Source: UBA10649 sp965227045
Lineage (GTDB): Bacteria; Actinomycetota; Actinomycetes; S36-B12
Assembly: GCA_965227045.1 (NCBI GenBank)
Contig: OZ245718.1
Span: 124,001-188,000 of the forward strand
Reading direction: 5' to 3'
DNA: 64,000 nt
A program made the position numbers and the translations under genes. Of this stretch, positions 17,509 through 25,717 are shown piece by piece (the stretch's first letter is position 1; each line of letters starts with the position of its first letter). The notes beneath the pieces are model-generated. The model saw only the letters and a list, made by a program, of their open reading frames with translations. It searched no databases and was not told where the DNA came from.

Positions 17509-18600
17509 ATGCGCGTGCTCGCGGCCATGTCCGGCGGCGTCGATTCCTCCGTCGCCGCTGCTCGCATGGTCGACCAGGGTCACGAGGTCGTCGGCGTGCA
17601 CCTCGCGCTGTCCCGCCAGTCCGGTCAGCACGGCGGCAAGTCGCGGGGCTGCTGCACTCTCGATGACGCTCGCGACGCCCGGCGAGTTGCCGACATGCTC
17701 GGGATCCCCTTCTACGTATGGGATCTGTCCGAGCGGTTCACCGCCGACGTCATCGATGACTTCGTCGACGAGTACCGAAACGGCCGCACCCCGAATCCCT
17801 GCATGCGCTGCAACGAGCAGATCAAGTTCACCGCGGTGCTCGAACGCGGACTGGCGATGGACTTCGACGCCGTTGCCACTGGCCACTACGCACGCATTGT
17901 CAACGGCCCCAGCGGACCCGAACTGCATCGCGCCGTGGATCCGACCAAGGACCAGTCCTACGTCCTCGGGGTACTCACCGGGCATCAGTTGCAGCACACG
18001 CAGTTCCCCCTTGGCGGGGATCTCAAGGAGCAGGTGCGTCAGGAGGCGGAGGCGCGCGGGTTGCTCGTCGCGCGCAAGCCCGACAGTCACGACATCTGCT
18101 TCATCCCCGATGGGGATACCGCTGGGTTCCTCCGGCGTCGGCTAGGTGAGCAGCCGGGCGAGATCGTCGATGCCGAGACCGGCGACGTGGTCGCCACACA
18201 CGACGGATCCTTCGCGTTCACGATCGGCCAGCGGCGTGGCCTGAACATCCGAACGGCAACCGAGGATGGCTCTCCGCGCTACGTCGTAGACGTCGACATC
18301 GCCACCCATCGTGTCACCGTGGGCTCGGCGGAGATGCTCGATATCGATGTCATCGAGGGCATCCGTCCGCTGTGGACGGGCACGGCGATCTCGCGCGATC
18401 CGATGGACGTCATGGTTCAGGTGCGCGCCCACGGGGAGCCGGTCCCCGGAGTTGCCCGCATGATCGACGACCGCCTGGTGGTCGATCTCGCGATTCCGAT
18501 CCGCGGTCTCGCCGCGGGGCAGGCCGTTGTCATGTACGACGGCACTCGAGTCGTCGGATCCGCCACTGTCGATCTGACTCGCCGCGTCGCAGTCGCGTGA
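17509..18600 (+). CDS. mnmA: tRNA-specific 2-thiouridylase
   Basis: It activates U34 of Lys, Glu and Gln tRNAs with ATP and inserts sulfur at position 2. The 363-residue length is typical. The PP-loop is SGGVDSS (8-14). Catalytic cysteines are C101 in CMRCNEQIKF and C197 in SHDICFIP, matching the E. coli C102/C199 pair. GHYAR and DQSYVL are also present. ATG 17509 begins one base after the desulfurase stop, and its own stop overlaps the next gene by GTGA, giving tight coupling on both sides. Confidence 0.95.
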   Translation: MRVLAAMSGGVDSSVAAARMVDQGHEVVGVHLALSRQSGQHGGKSRGCCTLDDARDARRVADMLGIPFYVWDLSERFTADVIDDFVDEYRNGRTPNPCMRCNEQIKFTAVLERGLAMDFDAVATGHYARIVNGPSGPELHRAVDPTKDQSYVLGVLTGHQLQHTQFPLGGDLKEQVRQEAEARGLLVARKPDSHDICFIPDGDTAGFLRRRLGEQPGEIVDAETGDVVATHDGSFAFTIGQRRGLNIRTATEDGSPRYVVDVDIATHRVTVGSAEMLDIDVIEGIRPLWTGTAISRDPMDVMVQVRAHGEPVPGVARMIDDRLVVDLAIPIRGLAAGQAVVMYDGTRVVGSATVDLTRRVAVA

Positions 18601-19667
18601 CCGGCACCCCCTGGGCGCCGGCCGTTGCGACGTCCGTCGGCTCCTTCCCGGGAACCTCTCCGCTGGAGACCGCGAAGATCGTCGCGGGTGAGCTGCCGGA
18701 ATTCGTGCACGTCGCCGAGTTGCCCGCGCGCGGACCGGGATCGGACATGATCGGGAGAACAGGCGGGATGCTCACCGCGGTTGCCTCCAACCTTGCGCTC
18801 GAGACGACACCGCAGGGCTGGCGGTTCGCGCCCGGCCTCGGCAAGCAGATGCGCCACGCGCAGTCCTTCCTCGGCGAGGACCTCGACGCGCTGGAGGAGA
18901 TCTCCCTCGGCTATTCGGGACCGGTGAAGTGTCAGGTCGCCGGGCCGTGGACCCTGGCCGCGATGATCGAACTGCGCACCGGCGAACGGGCGCTGCGCGA
19001 CCTGTCCGCTGTTGCCGATATCGCGGCGGCACTCGCGGAGGCCGTGCGCATGCAGGTGGCCGACCTTCGACGTCGGATGCCGCTCGCCACGTCGATAGTC
19101 GTGCAGGTGGACGAGCCCTCGCTCCCCGCCGTTCTGGCTGGTCGCATCGGCACGGCAAGCGGACTGTCGTCCTATCGAGCTGTCGACGTGCAGGTTGCTG
19201 AGCGCGAACTCGGGCGGGTGTTCGCCGCCGCCGATGACGTGGGGGCGATCGCCGGAATCCACTGCTGCGCGAGCGACGCGCCACTGGATCTCGCCCGTGC
19301 AGCGGGCGCGCAGTTCGTCAGCCTCGACTTCACCCGGCTCGAGGATGACCCGATCCACGATGACGCACTTGGCCGAGCGTGGGAATCGGGAACGGGAATC
19401 CTGGCGGGCTGCATCACGGCAATATCGAGCGAGGCGATCGGAGATGCCCGCGCCAGCGCGCCGCTTCGAAACGTCCTTCATCGGATCGGCTTCGACGACC
19501 CGGTCTGGCTTGAGCAGGTGGCGATCACGCCCGCGTGCGGCCTGGCCGGGGCGAGTCCCTCGTGGGCGATCGCCGCGTTGCGTGCGTGCGCGGCTGTCGG
19601 ACGCGTCGTGAAGAATGAGGATCGCGACGACGAGGAGCCCGAAGACCGCCGAAAGGGGCGCAGGTGA
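18597..19667 (+). CDS. MetE C-terminal-domain-like protein (methionine synthase II family)
   Basis: A 356-residue single-barrel protein of the cobalamin-independent methionine synthase family. It lacks the N-terminal half of true MetE (about 750 aa). Possible zinc ligands remain: His and Cys in GIHCCASDA and a later Cys in TPACGLAG. Substrate and methyl donor are unknown. The M. tuberculosis counterpart at the same place, before ligA, is Rv3015c as I recall. GTG 18597 overlaps the mnmA stop by GTGA, and its stop overlaps the ligA start the same way. Confidence 0.8.
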   Translation: MTGTPWAPAVATSVGSFPGTSPLETAKIVAGELPEFVHVAELPARGPGSDMIGRTGGMLTAVASNLALETTPQGWRFAPGLGKQMRHAQSFLGEDLDALEEISLGYSGPVKCQVAGPWTLAAMIELRTGERALRDLSAVADIAAALAEAVRMQVADLRRRMPLATSIVVQVDEPSLPAVLAGRIGTASGLSSYRAVDVQVAERELGRVFAAADDVGAIAGIHCCASDAPLDLARAAGAQFVSLDFTRLEDDPIHDDALGRAWESGTGILAGCITAISSEAIGDARASAPLRNVLHRIGFDDPVWLEQVAITPACGLAGASPSWAIAALRACAAVGRVVKNEDRDDEEPEDRRKGRR

Positions 19668-21910
19668 ACGACGCTGACGGCCCGGAAACTGACGGCCCCG
19701 AAACTGACGGCCCCGAAAAAGCGCCGGCCAAGACGCGTGCACGCTGGGCCGAGCTCGTCGACCAGATCAATGGTGCCCGCACCGAGTACTACCAGGACGA
19801 CAGCCCGACACTCTCCGATGCGGAATACGACGTCCTGTTCCACGAGCTCGAGGAGCTTGAGCAGGCCTGGCCGCAGCTGGTCAGCGGCGAGTCGCCCACG
19901 CAGACCGTCGGCGGGCAGCGCGGGGAGATGTTCGAGCCCGTCGAGCATCTGCAACGGCTCTACTCGCTCGACAACGCATTCGACGAGGCCGAACTGCGGT
20001 CCTGGCTCGACCGCGTGGAGCGAGGCCTGGGTCGTATCCCGGACCTGCTCTGCGAACTGAAGATCGACGGACTCGCCATCGATGCGGTCTACGTCGACGG
20101 TCGGCTGCGTACGCTCGCGACTCGCGGTGACGGGCGAGTGGGGGAGGACGTCACCCACAACGCTTCGTTCATCGCCTCGATCCCGCAGCGCCTTCGCTCG
20201 GCCTCCGGGCGCGATATCCCGCGTCTGCTCGAGGTCCGGGGCGAGGTCTTCCTCCCTCTCGTCGACTTCGAACGGATCAACTCCGAGCAGCTCGACCAGG
20301 GGCTGCCCGCCTTCGCCAATCCCCGCAACGCCGCCGCTGGTGGCCTGCGTCAGCGCGTCGACAAGCGCGAGGCTGAGCTGTCGGCGGTGCGTGCGGAGGC
20401 CAAGAGCGGGGAGCGCGCCGAGGCGCGCGTCGGCAGGCTGGAGGCCGACCTCGGTCGCGCGTTGGGCCGGTTGCGCGCCTTGCAACTCACCGTTCACGGC
20501 ATCGGCGCGGTCGACGGAATCTCGATCACGCGTCAGAGCGAGGGATACGAGGTGCTCGCCGACCTCGGCCTGCCAGTCAGTGCGCGAGCGAAGGTGCATC
20601 CCACGGCGGAGGGCGCGATCGAGTTCATCGAGTACTACGGCGAGCACCGTCACGATGTCGAGCACGAGATCGACGGCGTTGTCATCAAGGTCGACGAGTT
20701 CGCGTTGCAGGATCAGCTCGGCGAGACCTCTCGCGCACCGCGCTGGGCGATTGCCTACAAGTACCCGCCGGAGGTCGTCCGCACCCGCCTGCTGAACATT
20801 CAGGTCAACGTCGGCCGCACGGGCCGGGTTACCCCGTTCGCGGTCATGCAGCCGGTGCGCGTCGCCGGTTCGACCGTGTCGATGGCGACGCTCCACAACG
20901 CATTCGAGGTGGAGCGCAAGGGCGTTCTCATCGGCGACATGGTCTTCCTGCGCAAGGCAGGCGATGTCATTCCCGAAGTGCTCGGCCCCGTGATCGACGC
21001 TCGCGATGGCTCCGAGCGTGCGTTCGTCATGCCGAAGAAGTGCCCCGAGTGCGGAACCGCGCTCGCGCCGGCCAAGGAGGGCGACAAGGACATCCGCTGC
21101 CCGAACACCCGCTCGTGCCCCGCGCAGTTACGCGAGCGCCTGTTCCACGTGGCCTCGCGCGGTGCGTTCGACATTGAAGGACTCGGTTACAAGGCTGCGA
21201 TCGCACTTCTCGATGACGGCCTGGTCGCCGACGAGGGTGACCTGTTCCTGCTGACTCGCGAGGATCTGCTGCGCTCACCCTTCTTCACTCGTGATCCCGC
21301 GAAGGGCGAGGAAGGTCCTCAGCTCACCGAGAACGCGCGAGCGATGCTCGCCAATCTGGAGCACGCGCGGAACCAGGCCCTGTGGCGGGTTCTCGTTGCG
21401 CTGTCCATCCGGCACGTCGGGCCCACCGCGGCGCAGGGGCTCGCGCGCAGTGTCGGGTCGATCGATGCCATCGCGGCCTCGTCCGTCGAGGAACTGGCGC
21501 AGACCGAGGGTGTCGGGCAGATCATCGCCGAGGCGGTCGTGGAGTGGTTCGCCCTCGACTGGCACCGCGAGATCGTCGAGAAGTGGCGCCAGGGCGGCGT
21601 TCGTCTCGCAGAGGAGCGCGCGGAACTCGGGCCGCAACCGCTGGCCGGCATCACTGTGGTCATCACCGGCTCGCTCGAAGGTTTCACCCGCGACTCTGCC
21701 GCCGCCGCGGTCACCGATCTCGGCGGCAAGGTCGGATCGTCGGTGTCGAAGAAGACCGACCTCGTCGTCGCGGGGGAGAACGCCGGATCCAAGCTCGACA
21801 AGGCGATCTCGCTCGGCGTGCCCGTCGTCGGACTCGAGGGCTTCGCGGCGCTGCTCGCCGACGGCCTCGACAGCGCGCTCACCTTCGTGGTCGACAGCGA
21901 CGCCGGATAG
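19664..21910 (+). CDS. ligA: NAD-dependent DNA ligase
   Basis: It seals nicks in replication and repair. At 748 aa it is longer than most LigA (about 670-690). The domain order is Ia, adenylation domain with the AMP-accepting lysine K133 in CELKIDG, OB fold, Zn finger (CPECG...CPN...CPAQ), helix-hairpin-helix repeats, and a C-terminal BRCT domain (about 665-740). Two additions explain the length: an N-terminal acidic tail with three DGPE repeats, and a charged segment of about 35-40 residues (about 226-265) just before LTVHGIG. GTG overlaps the upstream stop. Confidence 0.95.
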   Translation: MNDADGPETDGPETDGPEKAPAKTRARWAELVDQINGARTEYYQDDSPTLSDAEYDVLFHELEELEQAWPQLVSGESPTQTVGGQRGEMFEPVEHLQRLYSLDNAFDEAELRSWLDRVERGLGRIPDLLCELKIDGLAIDAVYVDGRLRTLATRGDGRVGEDVTHNASFIASIPQRLRSASGRDIPRLLEVRGEVFLPLVDFERINSEQLDQGLPAFANPRNAAAGGLRQRVDKREAELSAVRAEAKSGERAEARVGRLEADLGRALGRLRALQLTVHGIGAVDGISITRQSEGYEVLADLGLPVSARAKVHPTAEGAIEFIEYYGEHRHDVEHEIDGVVIKVDEFALQDQLGETSRAPRWAIAYKYPPEVVRTRLLNIQVNVGRTGRVTPFAVMQPVRVAGSTVSMATLHNAFEVERKGVLIGDMVFLRKAGDVIPEVLGPVIDARDGSERAFVMPKKCPECGTALAPAKEGDKDIRCPNTRSCPAQLRERLFHVASRGAFDIEGLGYKAAIALLDDGLVADEGDLFLLTREDLLRSPFFTRDPAKGEEGPQLTENARAMLANLEHARNQALWRVLVALSIRHVGPTAAQGLARSVGSIDAIAASSVEELAQTEGVGQIIAEAVVEWFALDWHREIVEKWRQGGVRLAEERAELGPQPLAGITVVITGSLEGFTRDSAAAAVTDLGGKVGSSVSKKTDLVVAGENAGSKLDKAISLGVPVVGLEGFAALLADGLDSALTFVVDSDAG
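19674..19718 (+). repeat. Three tandem 15-bp repeats inside the ligA start
   Basis: Three copies of ctgacggccc(g/c)gaaa encode (A/T)DGPE three times at LigA residues 4-18. The second and third copies are identical and the first differs at one base. Slippage there could vary the tail length without a frameshift. Confidence 0.85.
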
Positions 21911-21928
21911 TCCTCGGCTCGGCCTCGA

Positions 21929-22522
21929 CTACACCCCGGCGACCAGCGCGTAGCGCTCGTCATCGATGGACTTGCCCCACAGCAGCGGATCGTCCAGCGC
22001 GACGAGCCTGACCTCACGCACGTGCGGCTCGACGATGCGCGACAGCGACTCGGCCGTCAATCCCTCCGCACCCCATCGGCCCTCGACGAGGACCAGGCGG
22101 CCGTGCGGAGCGAGCAGCTGAAGCCAGTTCCTGATCGCGTCGGCGGGATCAGGCAGCGCCCAGACGACATGCCGGGACAGCACGACGTCGACACTCGCCG
22201 CCTCGACGTCCGGGTCGGCGACATCGCCCAGAGTGAATCGAACCGCATGCCCGGCCGCATCAGCCTTCGCGCGTGCGTGAGCGAGCATGCGTGGCGAGAT
22301 GTCCATGCCCGTGACGTCGTACCCATGCTCGGCGAGCAGCACCGAGACGGTGCCCGTCCCGCAGCCAAGATCGGCTACTCGCGAGGGCGCGCTCGGCAGC
22401 AGAGTCTCGAGCAGGCGCCACCATGCCTCACGCGTCGCGTCGGCGAGCATCCCGTGGTCGGGCTCGCTGTCGTACGCATCGGCCTCGGCGTCCCACTCAT
22501 CGCGGACCTCATCGATGTTCAC
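21929..22522 (-). CDS. Class I SAM-dependent methyltransferase
   Basis: A 197-residue Rossmann-fold methyltransferase (Methyltransf_11/25 type). Motif I is VADLGCGTGTVS, motif II acidic residue is in VTGMDISPRM, and motif IV is VDVVLSRHVVWAL. It has no target-recognition domain and no DNA-methylase catalytic motif, so small-molecule methylation is more likely than DNA methylation. I chose GTG 22522, 7 bp after the stop of the HNH gene, rather than an upstream start inside that gene. The two genes form a two-gene unit. The substrate is unknown. Confidence 0.8.
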   Translation of the reverse strand: MNIDEVRDEWDAEADAYDSEPDHGMLADATREAWWRLLETLLPSAPSRVADLGCGTGTVSVLLAEHGYDVTGMDISPRMLAHARAKADAAGHAVRFTLGDVADPDVEAASVDVVLSRHVVWALPDPADAIRNWLQLLAPHGRLVLVEGRWGAEGLTAESLSRIVEPHVREVRLVALDDPLLWGKSIDDERYALVAGV

Positions 22523-22529
22523 GCGATGA

Positions 22530-23834
22530 TCATGCCGTGGCGAACGCAGGCTCGCGCCGGTAGTCCCTGCCGAGCGGCGACAGCCACGTGCACGACCCGT
22601 CGGGTGACGACTCGATGATCTCCCAGCCGGCATGAGTCTTGAGCTGGTGGTGCCGCACGCAGAGTGCGCCGAGATTCGCAGTGTCCGTGCGCCCGCCGTC
22701 GTCCCAGGGCACCGCGTGATCGATCTGGCAGGTGATCGCGCGCGCGGCGCAGCCGGGAAAGCGACACGTCACGTCGCGGGCCGCTACGAATGCGCGCTGT
22801 GCGTCGGATACCGCGTAACGCTGGCGACCCAGGTCCAGAAGCGTCCCGTCCGGGTCGACAACGAGGCGATACATGGTCGAGTCGACACCGCAGGTCGCGA
22901 TCACGTCCCTCGCAGCGGACGCGCTGATCGGCCCCGATCCGATGAGCAGCGCGGGCTCATCGCTGAGACCGAGCATGGCCTCCAGCGGCACGATCACGCC
23001 GATATGTGCCGTCGTGCGTGCTGATGTCAGCACCTCATCGCCGTCCGTGCCTGTCGCGTGCGTCAGCGCGAGCGACTTCAGCGCCGCCACTCGCCGCTGG
23101 CCGGCCGTGCACGCATCCGGTGCGACGAACCGGTCATCCTGGGCGACGGCGTTGATGGCGGCTAGCAGCACGTACGCGTCCGGGGTCGACATGCGCGCGG
23201 ACAGGACCGACTGGCCGTCGACGTCGTCCCAGACCGTGACGTCCTCGTGGACCTTGGCCTGCTCACGACGCCTGCTCGCGCCGTCCGGGTCGATGCGAGT
23301 GACCACGCCGCGTGCCTTGCGGGCCGTCTCGCCGGGGGTGTGTGTCAGCGCGTACGGCACCACAGACTCGAGGAGTTGTCGGCAGTGCTCGGCGTGCTCC
23401 GGGTCGTCCTGCCCGTCGATGGCCCGGGGGAGTCGCGCTGCCTCGCGTGCGATCGCCGCGGCGTGTCCGGACGTGATCCGCCCGGCCCTCAGCTGGTCGT
23501 GCACTTCGGCTAGAGGGCCGACAAGCTGGCGGGCGAAGTCGAGCCTCGTCCGAGCCGTTCGTGGTGCGATGCGCAATGCGGCCGCGATCTCCTCAGCAAG
23601 GGCATCCTCGATGTGGAGAAGACGATCAAGTCGACCGTCGATCTGGGGCACGGTGACGTCGAGTACCTCGCGTACCGCACCGGCGGCAGCGACCAACGCG
23701 GACGCCTCCAGCGCGGCCAGTCGCGCCTGAGCTCCTTGGATGTTGACCAGCAGGCGAAGTGCCTCGTCGGTGGTCAGCGAGTCGGCGGCATGCGTGTCGA
23801 ACTCATCCAGCGAGTCGAGGACCGGGGCCAACAT
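22530..23834 (-). CDS. DUF222/HNH endonuclease-domain protein (13E12-like)
   Basis: A 434-residue protein with an N-terminal helical DUF222 domain (about 10-330) and a C-terminal HNH domain. Visible are CRFPGC, then CQIDHAVPWDDGG, then LCVRHHQLK. These are the Cys pair and His-Asn/His-His ligands expected for a metal-bound HNH nuclease. The family is abundant in actinobacteria (REP13E12 proteins in M. tuberculosis) and its biological role is unsettled. The ATG is 6 nt after a TAGCGT -10. A paralogue lies at 59327-60703. The methyltransferase follows by 7 bp. Confidence 0.88.
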   Translation of the reverse strand: MLAPVLDSLDEFDTHAADSLTTDEALRLLVNIQGAQARLAALEASALVAAAGAVREVLDVTVPQIDGRLDRLLHIEDALAEEIAAALRIAPRTARTRLDFARQLVGPLAEVHDQLRAGRITSGHAAAIAREAARLPRAIDGQDDPEHAEHCRQLLESVVPYALTHTPGETARKARGVVTRIDPDGASRRREQAKVHEDVTVWDDVDGQSVLSARMSTPDAYVLLAAINAVAQDDRFVAPDACTAGQRRVAALKSLALTHATGTDGDEVLTSARTTAHIGVIVPLEAMLGLSDEPALLIGSGPISASAARDVIATCGVDSTMYRLVVDPDGTLLDLGRQRYAVSDAQRAFVAARDVTCRFPGCAARAITCQIDHAVPWDDGGRTDTANLGALCVRHHQLKTHAGWEIIESSPDGSCTWLSPLGRDYRREPAFATA

Positions 23835-23840
23835 GACACG

Positions 23841-23846
23841 ACGCTA
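23841..23846 (-). promoter_or_regulatory. -10 hexamer, leaderless DUF222/HNH gene
   Basis: TAGCGT, then 6 nt, then ATG 23834. No ribosome-binding site. Confidence 0.6.
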
Positions 23847-23897
23847 CCGACTACCCCTGACAATGGGCGCCCGAGAATCCACGCGTACGCGCGCCAA

Positions 23898-23903
23898 TAG
23901 AAT
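23898..23903 (+). promoter_or_regulatory. -10 hexamer, leaderless gatC
   Basis: TAGAAT, then 6 nt, then ATG 23910. No ribosome-binding site. It would drive the gatCAB operon. Confidence 0.65.
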
Positions 23904-23909
23904 CGGCGC

Positions 23910-24206
23910 ATGACCGCGCTCACGCGGGCCGATGTGAAGCATCTGGCCCACCTCGCCCGACTCGACCTGACCGACGAGGAACTCGACCACTATGCCGGCC
24001 AGCTCGACGTGATCCTGCAGTCCGTCGCACGCGTCTCCGAGGTCGCCGCGGACGATATCCCGCCCACCTCGCACCCCATTCCCATGCAGAACGTCTTCCG
24101 TGACGACGTTGCTCGACCCGGACTCGACCGCGCGGACATTGCCGCAGGCGCTCCTGCGTGGCAGGACGACCGCTTCCGGGTGCCGCGCATCCTGGACGAG
24201 GAGTAG
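23910..24206 (+). CDS. gatC: Asp/Glu-tRNA amidotransferase subunit C
   Basis: The small (98 aa) subunit that wraps around GatA and stabilises the GatCAB complex. The protein shows the expected start with HLAHLARLDLTDEEL and the C-terminal DxxRPG segment VARPGLDR. It is first in gatCAB, with 2 bp to gatA. The complex amidates Glu-tRNA(Gln), and in some organisms Asp-tRNA(Asn). gltX and both relevant tRNA genes are also in this window. Confidence 0.95.
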   Translation: MTALTRADVKHLAHLARLDLTDEELDHYAGQLDVILQSVARVSEVAADDIPPTSHPIPMQNVFRDDVARPGLDRADIAAGAPAWQDDRFRVPRILDEE

Positions 24207-24208
24207 AC

Positions 24209-25717
24209 GTGAGCACCGGCCTTGAATCAGGACTGACCCGTCAGAGTGCTGCGGTCCTTGCTGCCGCGATTGCCGAGGGCGAGGTCTCCGCGGAGGAGGT
24301 CACCCAGGCCCACCTCGACCGCATCGTCGACGTCGACGACCGCGTGCACGCGTTCCTTGAGGTCACCGGCGAGGCGGCCCTCGAATCGGCGCGTGCGGTT
24401 GACCGTCGACGCGCGGCAGGGGAGCGGCTCGGCCCGCTCGCTGGTGTGCCGATAGCGGTCAAGGACGTCCTGACGATGAAGGGTGTTCCCACGACCTGCG
24501 GCTCGAAGGTGCTCGAAGGCTGGCGTCCGCCGTACGACTCGGCGGTGGTCGAACGACTTCGCGCCGCCGACATGATCATTCTCGGCAAGACGAACATGGA
24601 CGAGTTCGCCATGGGCTCGTCGACCGAGCACAGCGCCTACGGGCCCAGCCACAACCCATGGGACCTCGATCGCATCCCCGGCGGGTCCGGCGGCGGCTCG
24701 GCGGCGGCGATCGCCTCGTTCGAGGCACCGCTCGCCATCGGAACGGACACGGGCGGATCCATCCGCCAGCCCGCGGCAGTCACGGGAACGGTCGGGGTCA
24801 AGCCGACTTACGGAGGCGTGTCCCGGTACGGACTCGTCGCGCTTGCCTCGTCCCTCGACCAGGCCGGCCCGTGCGCGCGATCCGTCATGGACACCGCGCT
24901 CCTGCACGCCGCGATCGCCGGGCATGACTCGCGCGACTCGACGTCGATCGATGCGCCCGTGCCCGATGTCGTCGCCGCCGCGCAGAAGGCTGATGTTCGC
25001 GGCGTGCGCGTGGGACTCGTCCGCGAACTCGGCGGCGAGGGCTATCAGGCCGGCGTCTCGCAGCGCTTCGCCGAGGCCGTTGCCATCCTCGAGGAACTTG
25101 GCGCGGAGGTCGTCGAGGTGTCGTGTCCGCACTTCGAGTACGCGCTCGGCGCCTACTACCTGATCCTGCCGGCGGAGGCTTCCAGCAACCTGGCGCGGTT
25201 CGACGGCATGCGCTACGGCCTGCGCGCGGGCGACGACGGCTCGCACTCGGTGGAGGAGGTCATGTCCCTCACGCGATCTGCGGGTTTCGGAGCCGAGGTC
25301 AAGCGACGCATCATGATCGGCACCTACGCTCTGTCGAGCGGCTACTACGACGCGTACTACGGACAGGCGCAGAAGGTTCGCACCCTGATCACCCGCGACT
25401 TCAACGCGGCCTTCGAGAAGGTCGACGTGCTGATCTCCCCGACCGCCCCGACGACCGCATTCAAGATCGGCGAGAAGGTCGACGATCCGATCGCGATGTA
25501 TCTGAACGACATCGCGACCATCCCGGTGAACCTGGCGGGCAACGCCGCGATGTCGCTGCCGATCGGCCTCGCCCCGGAGGACGGCCTGCCGGTGGGACTG
25601 CAGATCATGGCGCCGCCGATGGCCGACGATCGTCTGTACCTCGTCGGCTCCGCCCTCGAGGAGGCACTCGTCGACCGATGGGGACATCTGCTGATCGAGG
25701 AGGTGCCGTCACTGTGA
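24209..25717 (+). CDS. gatA: Asp/Glu-tRNA amidotransferase subunit A
   Basis: The amidase subunit (502 aa) that releases ammonia from glutamine for GatB. The amidase triad is complete: K85 in VAVKDVL, cis-Ser S160 in GGSGGGS and nucleophile S184 in TDTGGSI, spaced exactly as in S. aureus GatA (79/154/178). GTG 24209 follows a GAGGAG that lies over the end of gatC. The stop overlaps the gatB start by GTGA. Confidence 0.96.
   Translation: MSTGLESGLTRQSAAVLAAAIAEGEVSAEEVTQAHLDRIVDVDDRVHAFLEVTGEAALESARAVDRRRAAGERLGPLAGVPIAVKDVLTMKGVPTTCGSKVLEGWRPPYDSAVVERLRAADMIILGKTNMDEFAMGSSTEHSAYGPSHNPWDLDRIPGGSGGGSAAAIASFEAPLAIGTDTGGSIRQPAAVTGTVGVKPTYGGVSRYGLVALASSLDQAGPCARSVMDTALLHAAIAGHDSRDSTSIDAPVPDVVAAAQKADVRGVRVGLVRELGGEGYQAGVSQRFAEAVAILEELGAEVVEVSCPHFEYALGAYYLILPAEASSNLARFDGMRYGLRAGDDGSHSVEEVMSLTRSAGFGAEVKRRIMIGTYALSSGYYDAYYGQAQKVRTLITRDFNAAFEKVDVLISPTAPTTAFKIGEKVDDPIAMYLNDIATIPVNLAGNAAMSLPIGLAPEDGLPVGLQIMAPPMADDRLYLVGSALEEALVDRWGHLLIEEVPSL

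Noticed and set aside
19674..19718. CRISPR-like short repeats
   Set aside because: Three contiguous in-frame 15-bp units without spacers, inside ligA.
21929..23834. Restriction-modification system
   Set aside because: The methyltransferase is a 197-residue small-molecule type without target-recognition domain or DPPY/PCQ motifs.
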